A stretch of DNA of 64,000 nt from Syngnathus acus. Its lineage: Eukaryota; Chordata; Actinopteri; Syngnathiformes; Syngnathidae. A program made the position numbers and the translations under genes. The number at the start of each line of letters is the position of its first letter. The stretch's first letter is position 1. The stretch lies in assembly GCF_901709675.1 (NCBI RefSeq), contig NC_051091.1:11566967-11630966 (forward strand). The letters are read 5' to 3'. The notes beneath the pieces were generated by a model that saw only the letters and a list, made by a program, of their open reading frames with translations, was not told the origin of the DNA and did no database searches. This document shows, in pieces, positions 50,601-61,600 of this stretch.

Positions 50601-53600
50601 AAAAATTCTGTCTTTGACTACTATATTTGTTCTGTGGTGTGTCCGCTGCATGCGCCACATGTCGATCCTCACACTGATGGACAAGAGTAACTTGATAGAA
50701 AAAAATATAATATCCCATCTGATCAATAACTTGATTTAGTGCAAACGTGCCAAAAGTAGTTATTTATGTAACCCGCGTGCGTTCTCTGAGGAGAGAGAAA
50801 GAAAGAGAGAGCACCCTGTCTACTTTGCGCATGGATGCTACAGTGATAAGGCGTGATGTCTCTCTCTCTCTCTCTCCACAAGAGAGACGCGCCCCAAGCC
50901 AAAACAGCCTTTCATCCCGCCAAAGCCATGCATTATTGATGATCAGAGCAAGAGCACAGAGACGTGCTCAAAAACACACTGCACTCTCCTCTGTTACGCT
51001 CCGTAATATGTACGGGGAATCTATGTGTGTGTGTGTGTCAGATTTAACAGGTGGGCCGGGTTATTGGATAGCAGTCGGCCAAGGAGCCAATGAGAGGCCG
51101 GATGACGACACACCAGGTCGTCATTGGCTCACAACAGTCAAAACAACAAGGGGCATCTCTCGTATGCGTTGCTCTTTCTGCGCGCAACAACACTTCACAC
51201 ATGTGCGATGCCATCATTTCCAGACGTTTCAAGCATCAAACTGACGCAACGCCCGTGTTTACGACCAAGCCCCGAGCCGGCGTGCCGTCGACACAGAACA
51301 GGAACAGGAACAGGAACCAGACAAGCCGATGTTTGCTCGTCAGACCAAAGCGGCATCTGTATGCTCTGGGGGATGCAGCAAGTGCATTTTAGGCCTTGTT
51401 TGCCTTTTTCCGTTCATTGAACACTCCAAATCACAAGTGTCAAACTCCTTGAGAGCCACTATCCTGCATGTTTTACCTGTCTCGCTCCTCCAACATTGGC
51501 AGGCTCTGCAGAAGCCAGATCAGGATCCTTATCATCCCGAATCAGGTGTGTTGGAGGAGGGAAGCATTTAAAAAATGCATGCTAGCATCTCTCGATGACC
51601 AGACTCCAACACTCTCAATCGTCTATGAACGTGAATGTAAACCAAGTAGCCGTAAAGGAGCAAATGAGTAGACCGACGGGCCTTTTCTAAAAATAGCTGA
51701 GACTGGGCTTTTCTAAGAATGTTGTAGAAGTTGTCGTTCAACACCTGCAGAGATTTACAGAAATAGTGTTGCATATATTTATGTTTAAAATTTTCGACTT
51801 TACATCTCAGATTTTTCATGATTACAATTTCCATACCAAATTATAGCAAATGAAATGTCAAGAATGCTTGTATCATGCCACGCTAAGACAGACTTTGGCA
51901 GAGCAAGGGGAGGCCTCACTGAGCCTCGGGGGCATGTGCCCTGCATTGATGTTTCTAATGAAGAGCGCGAAGCTCCATTGATCTGCCGGGGAAGAGAGTG
52001 AGCTGTCAAAAGCAATCAGACAAGTCAAAGACCCACTTTTTTTTTTTTTTTTTTAATCGCAGCGCTGAGCTGGCGAAGTGAGCACGATACTGTTGGGGAG
52101 GAGGAAGAAGAGCAGCTCAACCTCCCACAGCAGCACACGCAACTTTGATATCTTTGTAGGCCTACTGTGTTAGCGTACTTGTTCAATAAGAGAATGCCAC
52201 CATCTAAGAAGGAGGGATTAGAAGGTGTCTGAAAGAAATGTAATCAAACCAACTGATGAAAAACATATTCCAATTATTTTAATATCCTATAATATTAAGA
52301 TCGCCCAGATTCTTTATGCACATTTTCCACTTGTTGCAGAACCAATCGGGTTCAATCACAACTGCCCGACAGACCAATGAAAAAGATAAAAAAATGTAAA
52401 GATTCTTCACTATCTCCAAAACACCACTTTAACCGCACTGCTTTCAAAGCTTGCCCCTTTTCTCTGAAACGTTAAGGATTAATCATCCATTAATAAATGG
52501 CAGAGAGGTTATTAATACATTTTGAAAAAAAAATGCAGTTCAGAATTTAATAGAGACAGTTATTGGCATCGGTCAAAACTGAAAAAGACAAAGTGTGCAT
52601 GGAAAATGAATTGTGTGTAAGAGATCAAATGAAAATTAAGTCAATGTAAATAATCCCTACCGTGTGGACAATCGAACCAAAAATGTAATCAGCACATTAT
52701 AATGTGCTCCTGTATTCTCGCCACACAGCTGATAGCATGCAAGCAAGAACACTCCTTCAGTTCCCTCTATTGCACAAATATCCCGGAGCTGCACTATAAT
52801 CTGACTAGTGACACAGCACCATGCAAAGCACTTCAGCCTCTAAACCTCTGTGACACTGCGCCGTGGAGCCCACCGCAGTAATTACAGTATAAAGTTGCGG
52901 GCTCCCAGCTAATACGGCGCGTGGTACAACGGGGGCATTTTTAATCAGCAGGGTCGTGACCGCAGAATAATCTTTCCTTCTCAATGGCTGGCTAAAAAGG
53001 GGGGTCGTCACATTTCCTACTTTGCATAAAAATAGTGGTTACAAAGCAAACTCAAATTTGCAATGTGTCTCACGTGTGACATGTTTTTTTTTTTCCAGAG
53101 CCGGTTTGGTAACATTTCGGAGTCTATTTCGCATTAGAAAAAAAACTTTCATGTGGTGACATTTAAAGGAGACATACAATTATTATTATTTTGTTTTTAC
53201 AATTTAAAAGCACTCCGAGATCTCTGCAGCATGTTTTCACCTACGTGCCCCATGAAATGTCAAACTTTTTATGACATATTTCTTGCCGTGATGGAACCCT
53301 CCCACTCATGCCAATGGCTAGTTCTGCTTTTGTGAGATTGACCGCCACTTTGGTCATTTCCTTCTTCCACTTTACTGGCAGCAAGTGTTTGTGGTGGCCA
53401 ACCACTTGCTTCTACCAACAGAAGCAAAGTTTAGGAACACAAGTGAGCACACAAGATAAAAAGCTTGTCAATTAATGTGGCAAATTACATGGTCAGACTC
53501 AAATAACCACCAACTCCAACTCAAGTCATTGGTGGAGAAACATGGACATAGTTCGTTATTATCCAAGTTAGCCCCACTAATTATCTAGTTAGTACTAGTT

Positions 53601-54649
53601 ACCTGCAGTTTTGGAATTTTTGCATGAAAGTATAAAATTAAAAAAATGTTAAATTTCATACTTGAGTGGTCGGCATTCAAGCAACAGAACTTCTTGAATA
53701 CAAACATATGTTTTCCATAGTGTGACCCATTTTAGGCAAGAGAAGTTAAGATGACTGCTTGGTGTGCCAGATCTAACACGCTTGTTGGTCCCATTATGGC
53801 CAAGTTCTGCTTTAAACAGTATTGTTAGTGTGCAATGTGTTTCCACAGGATGTGGTTGCACGCTCAAGTATTTGAGAAAATTGCTTTGATGATGTTGATT
53901 GTTTTGCACATAATTTAGCCACTTGTGCATGTCTGACCCGGTGGTGGATCAATAGTGGCAACAGTTGCCTAAAGCCTTTTTGAGCTGTGGTTACTCTGAC
54001 TGATTATTGATATTTTATCAATGTTTTAAGAGCTCAAATCAACTTTAAAAACGTACATGGAATTTGAGCAGGTTGAAATTGCACAACAAAAGTCAAAACA
54101 TTGAGCATGTCTCATTTATATGGAACTCAAATAGTGTTGCACCTGCAAATGAGACAACTATGTGGGTAAATGATGAATATAGCAGAACAGCTAAGAAATT
54201 GAACCTGGTCTAAAGATCTTCCTAAAAAAAAAAAAAAATACTAACACAGCATATGCTATATTTACATAAACTCGCTTAATAGTGAAAAAAACCCAGCAAA
54301 AAACTTAGTTTACTGGACTAATAAATGCATAGAAAATTATTTTCTATCTAATAAATGCACAACATTTCACAACACAAATGTCATGTTTGCATGTGTAAGA
54401 GGGCGTCTGCACTCACCTTGCAGCGAGGTAATGTTTTTTTTATTGGAGAGTTGCTTCTCGGTTAGTTTGCTTGCAGCATACAAATCCTCGGTAGATGCCA
54501 AATATCATTTGGCAAATATAGACAACTCCGTCAGGTACTTTTTGTTTTTGCAGAGTAATGATAGTCGCATGTGAGAGCACTTAAATTGTCCGGTTTAGTG
54601 AATGTTGCCTGCTGCGAGCCCTTTAAGCGGATAAAAAAAAAATATAGCT
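47639..54649. other. Region between divergent arhgap9 and mars1
   Basis: Head-to-head genes about 7.4 kb apart. It contains the fold-back MITE and a (TC)n stretch at 50857-50876. CCAAT/ATTGG boxes around 51060-51130 might belong to an untranslated first exon or promoter of arhgap9 (inference). No coding exon was recognised. Confidence 0.5.
48706..48815. mobile_element. Palindromic MITE-like element upstream of arhgap9
   Basis: Outer inverted arms AAAATGACATC (48706-48716) and GATGTCATTTT (48805-48815) enclose inner arms CAACCAATCACAGCTCACC (48739-48757) and GGTGAGCCGTGATTGGTTG (48769-48787). The inner arms have one mismatch and an 11-nt loop. This near-complete palindrome, with no coding content, is typical of small fold-back MITEs in fish. 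Confidence 0.7.
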
Positions 54650-55022
54650 TGCGCTGCATGCGTTTCTCGGTTGAGGATTGGCTAAATACACGCGATATGA
54701 TTTTACATTCATCCAATCAGATTCTTCGGACAGGCGGTGCCGTGAAGTGAGCTTCCGCCCGGCTATGCTTGCCTAGTGAATAAACCAAGCCAACTTCGCG
54801 AATGTCGTGGCGTTACAATGATTTCTGGGAAATGTAGTTTGTATTTGTGTGAGATACTATGCAGTAGCCATTCTAAAAACTACAACCCACCATTAGTCGG
54901 TGACGCGCAATCGCCTTGCATCAGCGTGTGAGCGTGGACTGCACTTACCGGCAAAGTATTAGTCACTTTAGTGTGTTTTAGAGTAGACATTACTCCGAAC
55001 CGAGTCCTCACTCAACGGCCAA
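54650..55022 (+). promoter_or_regulatory. Probable mars1 promoter: CCAAT boxes and ZNF143/Staf-like sites
   Basis: Reversed CCAAT (GGATTGGC, about 54675) and forward CCAAT (CATCCAATCAG, about 54711) precede TTTCTGGGAAATGTAGTTT at 54822-54840. That string is the reverse complement of the ZNF143 core ACTAC-ATTTCCCAGAA. A second, weaker ACTACAACCCACCA lies at about 54879-54892 on the opposite strand. There is no TATA box. Such TATA-less housekeeping promoters are typical for aminoacyl-tRNA synthetases (established knowledge); the assignment to mars1 is by position. Confidence 0.5.
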
Positions 55023-58000
55023 ATGAAGCTGTTTGTTAGCGAAGGTAACCCACACTGTCTAAAAGTGTTAGCTGCTTTAGAAGTAGCTGGACTGCAGTGT
55101 GACGTCCAGTTTGTCAACCACGAAGGTAAGTAAGGGGAAGCAATTCGGCTATATTCACAAGAAAAATGTCAGACTTAACTTAAATACTCGTTTAGAAAGT
55201 TCGTGTTTTTTTGTTGTTTGAGTTGTGTTTTCGTGAAAGTGGCGGTTTTTAGAACCAAGTTAGCTCGCTTGTCAGCTGCCTTCATTGGTTGCTTCTGTCA
55301 ATCAATGTCAATCATGTGACAATTAGACAGAAGTCTATGACGTCTGTATTCTCGCTTGCATTTTACTGTGTGCAATTTACAAATATTTTGTTACTTGATT
55401 GGCTTTTTATTTTCTTATCTTTACTTTGCTTGCAATTTATTATTTTTTATAATGTTTTACCTCCACAAAAGAAGTCACAGCCCCCCCAAATTAGATTGGA
55501 CAGTATGAGAAGAAAGAAGCCCGATAGAAAGCACTCACCCGAGTCTTGTGCGAGTCTTTATTCGTTGTAAAAGCAATGATTTACCTAAATGTTGACAACC
55601 TTTCCCCCAAGGCATGTGATTCCAAAGCACAAATTATTTGCAAATCTTCAGGCATGAACACAACCTCAACTGTATATCTGACTTTTCATATTATATTGGA
55701 GAGGCACCCAATTGGCGAAGAAACTGGTTTGACTTGTGTCAGTTAGTCATGTAAAAACGTGTTTAAACAACAACATATCAAAATGTTACATGTGGGGAAA
55801 AAACGAGTCAGACAAATATCTGCATTATTATTCATCACCACACCCCTGATAGGACTGCTCGTCCCAGATGTTTGCTGTTCCTTCACAGCCAAATCCCAGG
55901 AATCATTAAGCCGGCACCATCTGGCATACTGTTGTGCTATATGGAAAATTAAGCACGTGCAGTTTCTCTTAACAATTTAAAGAAGACAGCAGGAGTGTTT
56001 TTTTAAGACAGCTCTCAGGTGTTTACATAACTGATATCCTGTTGACAATATTCTCGAAGGATCAAGTAGCATATAAAATTTTACACACCCCGTTTTTTGT
56101 TGCGCTGTAATTACCCTGTTTAAAAGCGATGGCCCAGTTTTATGCAAATGAGCAACATTGCATCTTGCCCCATAAACTGCTGAGCCAATAACTTGTCCAG
56201 CTTTCATTACAATGATAACTTGAGGCTAAGCCTGAGTCGTGTTACTAGGGTGTCTTCTACTTGCAGGAACATACGTAGACGACTGTAAAGTTGTAAGCAC
56301 TTTCCACTCGTGGAGGCATCAGTTCATGGAAGCGTCACCAAACAAATAATCCTTACCGTGTTGACAACTTAACCGAGCAATTTAATAGATGGCAGTTATC
56401 AGAAGCTAGCGCCTCGCAGCAAAATAAGTCAGTGGAGATCTGATTATACTTTTAGTTTGATATGATTAAAAACAAGGGGATCGCATCTAAGCTTGGCTGA
56501 ATTCAAGAAATTCCACTTTTTCTCTTTTGATTATTTTATTTATTTTTTTAGAGAAACCTGTGCCCTTCCTGAGTCGTCCATGTTTACCAGCCCTGCTCCT
56601 TCCAAATGGACAACACCTTTTCAGCCCCAATGCCATATGCCGGTCAGTCATGTGCAGTTCTCTCTGCAAAGTAGATTCATTCTTCATGCTTGTATCTGTC
56701 ATTTTCTTAGATACATGTTTGAAGTGAGCGGACAAGAGTGCAGCGAGGCTTGTGATCAATGGCTTGAATGGGAAGCCACAGAGCTCCAGGTACGCTGTTT
56801 TACAAAGCACTAAATCCCCAGAAAGTGTGCTGTTGCTGGCAGTGGCGTTTTAAATTGTTTAATAATCATTCAATTGTGCTCTCAGACCCAGCAAAGAGAG
56901 AGAGATTTTTCTCCGCTGTAATTATTGTCTGCTTTCTGCAGCCTGACTTGCTTCAGGCCCTTCATCTGGCGGTGCTTCAGGGCAAAGAATCAGAGGCCAC
57001 CCAAGTCCTCGCAGGGCCCCTCAGCTACTTGGACCAAAGCTTGACCAAGGGGACCTCGCCTTTTTTAACTGGGGTACAACAAGCCAAACCTTCTTTCGGA
57101 TCAAAGATTTGCCTCTATTTTGAAATATACTTTTTAAAAAAAAAAAAAAAAGGTATCAGTATAATACTAACTGTTAGACAGAGATGGGACCAAGTCACAC
57201 ATGTGCAAGTCTCAAGTGAGTCTCAAGTCTTAACCTTCAAGTCTCAAGTAAGTCCCAAGTCATTTTTTTCTTGGGCAAGTCAAGTCCTTAAATAGGTCAA
57301 GTCCAAGTCAAGTCACCTTATTATTGCAATTTTACCCGCAGAATCTGATTTTAGTAACGTGAAAAGACAAGATATAAGTAACTTTAAGTAACCATCATTG
57401 TCCAATGTGTCTAACCTGTTTAAAAAATATGACAATAATTTGGATTTGCACTGTAATTACTGATATTCAGTAAAATACACCATGGAATCAAACAAAAAAG
57501 AAATTACCTCATACAATGATTGACAGCTCAATCTAAACAAATGAACGTCTGCCGACAGTGTCTGACACATTTGAGTTGCAAATGTGAAAAAATAATCAGA
57601 AAAAAATCTGAAAGAAGAAACACATTAAAGAGCATTTGAAACATTTTATGTTTCATCTGTAACATCTGGAGACACCAGCGCTCTATAAACTTCAAACGGA
57701 CAAAGTCGTCTGGCTGTCTGAAATGTTTCTGTTGCATATCTTGCACTGTGCTGTCCGTCTTTTGCCGTCATAAAGGTAATTACGATAGCCGAAGGTACCG
57801 CTCCCGCTGACATGTTTGCATGTCTGATATAAAGGGGCGTGATTCTCCAATAAACACGTTAGGTAGGTAGAGAGGGCACGACTGATTAATTGACAGGGTA
57901 GCGATCCAATCATGACAACGCCATTCTCAGCCTGCGCTCCTACCGTGTTATCGATATTACTTTTTTAAAAGTATTATTAATTTTATATTCAAACTGAAAA

Positions 58001-58684
58001 CATAAGCTAAATAACACGGAAGTCATTCAAGTCATCGTGTCTCAAGTCAAGTCAAGTCCCGAGTCTTTAACGTCCAAGTCGAGTCTCAAGTTTTGTTATT
58101 TTTGTCAAGTCACAAGTCATCAAAACAGCAACTCGAGTCCAAGTCACAGTGACTCGAGTCCCCATCTCTGCTGTTAGATAATAATTTTTTTTTTTTTGGT
58201 TTGTGTCAGGATGTCCTTTCCCTCGCTGATCTTGTTGTGTGTGCCGCGCTGCATCCGATTTTGTCCGCACCATCGCTCGCCTCAGGTGAGAATTCACAGT
58301 GTGTGTATTTCAAATTAGGTCATGCTCATGATCGCCCTCAGAGCGATTGTAAAATGTTTGATTTAGATGTTACTTCACCATTGATGGCTCTTAAAAGTTT
58401 AATCATTGACTTTTGTTAGCCATGCTTTTCCCTTACTTAAATATACATGTTCTTTTTCCAAGTCTGTTTCATCTTCCCACGTCCTGCTTTTCCCAGGTGA
58501 ACCCAAGTCTGTGAGGGTTTGGTTCGACCGTGTGGCCGCCTCACAGAGTTGCGTGTCGGCCTCTCACAAAGTGCTGCAGGGGAAAGGCCTGCAGGCAATG
58601 AAGAGCTTCATGCAGAGGCAGCCTGCGCCGCAGAGTGGCCAGTGCAGAGGCGGCACACAGCCATGCAACAACGGCCCTGCTGAG
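55023..58684 (+). CDS. mars1: mars1 exons 1-6: N-terminal GST-like domain
   Basis: Exon 1 starts [20 protein letters not shown], typical of the MARS1 thioredoxin-fold half. Later exons give [18 protein letters not shown], then [12 protein letters not shown] and [15 protein letters not shown], the GST-like helical half that docks on multi-synthetase complex partners (family knowledge). The exon 6 linker ([17 protein letters not shown]) is poorly conserved. Intron 4 (57074-58209) is largely a hAT transposon, so the insertion does not disturb coding sequence. Confidence 0.93.
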
Positions 58685-61600
58685 GTACGTATCAGACTTA
58701 AAGGAGTCGGAGTAGAGGCTCTGTCGGAATTGAAAAGGTGTATTTTCCAAATGTATATGTTTAGGATGAGGAAGGGGAACGTGTGGTGTCACAGGAAGAG
58801 ATGGAAGCTGCTGCTGTTACCTGGGGCAAGGGTTTAAATGCATCCACTGCAGCCACGAAAAGACTCCACCCGATGTATGTTATTATATTTCGTACACGAT
58901 TCTCCTAGATTAATATAATTAACATTCTCTTTTTTTCTTCAGTCTGCCGCAGGAGGGCAAACGAAACATCCTGTTGACCAGCGCCTTGCCCTATGTCAAC
59001 AACGTACCCCACCTGGGCAACATCATCGGCTGCGTTCTCAGCGCTGACGTCTTCTCCAGGTGCCCGAGAGGAAGAAAGTGTCCTCGGTTTATGATTGTTT
59101 TGACAAATTACCTTCTTCTACAAGGTATGGCCGACTGCGAGGCTGGAACGTGTTGTTCGTTTGTGGCACAGACGAATATGGCACGGCCACGGAAAACAAA
59201 GCCCGTGAGGAAGGCTTGACGCCGCAGCAGATCTGCGACAAATACCACGCCATACACGCCAGCATCTACCAGTGGTTCCAGATCGATTTCGACTTCTTCG
59301 GCAGGACCACCACCGAGAAGCAGACGGAGTAAGTTACAAGCAGGGTTTAGAGAGTGGTCCTATGAAAATTAAAAGGCAAACATGTACACGATTATGTAAA
59401 CTATTACAGCAATCTCGATCAGATTATAATGTTGAACGTCTAGTCCTCCTAAACCATAAAATCTATTTAATAACTGAATCACTCTCAGAGCAATGATGCA
59501 GTCTGCCACTTCTACAAGCTACTGCACTTTTTTTTTTTTTCTTTCTCCATTGTCTTCAAATGTTGCTGCAATTCCTCTGGTGGCAGATAAACTTGCTCTG
59601 TACAGCAACATTGTGAACGAACGAGCGAGACCCTTTTTCTTCCACCAAGAGCAGATGTATCCATTTGCAAGAGAACCACAAAAGACATCAGGCGCTATGT
59701 GAAGTAGAAAACCGCCCACAGACTTAAAGACCAAAGTGGATTCATGTAAAGAGCTTTCATATTTTGATCCAACCACAAGCTTACCCCCCCACCACCACCT
59801 CCCGCACCAATAACATTTTAATGATCGCCAGTGCAAAGCCTTCCATATTTCTTGAATGTTTTCTGTCTGTCACAATAGTGAGCCGCCGTCTTACTCGGGG
59901 GGGATTCACTGTCCGCGTTGTCATTAGTTGGAATTTCTTCTCAACTATCTTTCCAACTTTCTGTTACTTAGGATAGCCCAAAATATTTTTTGGAGACTTC
60001 ACAAAAATGGCTTCCTGGTTGAAGACACAGTGGAGCAGCTACGCTGCGAGAAATGCCAGCGTTTCCTGGCCGACCGCTTTGTCGAAGGCACATGCCCTCA
60101 CTGCAACTACCCGGACGCTCGCGGCGACCAGTGCGACAAGTGCGGGCGACTCATCAATGCTGTGGAACTCAAGGTGACCTCAATTGTGATAATAACTTTG
60201 AGATTACTTCTGAAGTAAGATTGACCTCTTGCTGTATTCCGACTAAAGCTATTGTTACTTCCCTGAAACTGTATTTGCTTTATCTACAGATGACCCCAGC
60301 CTTATAGAAAAGTATTGAATATGTATTGAATGAAGCTATGTCTGTCTGTCCCCTTTAGGCACCTCACTGTAAAGTCTGCGGACAGACTCCGGTCATCCGC
60401 TCCTCCAAACATCTTTTCCTGGATCTGCCAAAGGTACACAGTCAGAGACTTCCATTTTGTGTCAAGTTTTGAATTGACACAGTATGAGCACTGTAAATCT
60501 GTAGATGTTTTTGTCTGTGTTCCCAGTTAGAGCCTCAGTTAGAGCAGTGGCTGGACAAGACCACCAGCAGCGGAGACTGGACAGCGAATGCCAAACAGAT
60601 CACTCGCTCCTGGCTCAGGGATGGACTCAAACCTCGTTGCATCACCAGAGACCTGCGATGGGGAACACCAGTACCTCACCCAGACTTTAAAGAAAAGGTC
60701 AGCGTTGTTTCTGACTAGGGCTGGACTTAAAACTGCAGCTCCAAGTGGCCAATTCCATTTTAATGCAAATTTGTATCCACATTTGGCAGAGTCCTGACTG
60801 CAATCCAGTTCAATGTGTTTTGTTCCTTTTTCCACTTCCATGATGATGCACATCCTAATTGAGCCACTTGGGAGCAAAAACCTGACTCAGTTTAACCATG
60901 CAGTGTAAATTTAGCCCGTGTGCAAACATGATGTTAGTGTTGGTCTGTCTTCATACACAGTTGTAATTGCGGCCACTCGTGGCTCTCTTACTGCTTCTTC
61001 AGGTGTTCTACGTGTGGTTCGACGCCCCCATTGGTTATGTTTCTATCACTGCTAACTACACAGACAAATGGGAACAGTGGTGGAAGAATCCAAATCAGGT
61101 AACACAGTCTAACACACTTTAGAGTTTCTCTTGATTCAGCTAGTCTATGATAAGCTTCTCATTATGTTGCGATGGGAGACAAGACTTTAGATCCTACAGA
61201 TAAAATGCAGGAAATATCACGCTGAAATTGTTAACCAGCTTCTACTTGCTCATTAAAAAGACGCGAGTTCTAACGGATGAATATCAGACAACTCTGCCGT
61301 TTGCTGTCATAGGCAACGTCTTCATTCACATCAACTCATATCATCTCTCGCCATCTAAAACCCCAGGATTGAGCTGTGAGAGTGTGTGTGTCAGCGTGTG
61401 TTTAGGGCGGGGGCTGGGAAGAGCCGATAAATCCTCTTTGAACAGGATGAGCTCACCATGATCTAATATGATGTCATCCTCATGTTGCAGTGATGTTTGT
61501 TTGCCGCCAGGTGGAGCTCTACAACTTCATGGCCAAGGACAACGTGCCGTTCCACAGTGTGGTGTTTCCCTGCTCCCTCCTAGGAGCTCAGGACAACTAT

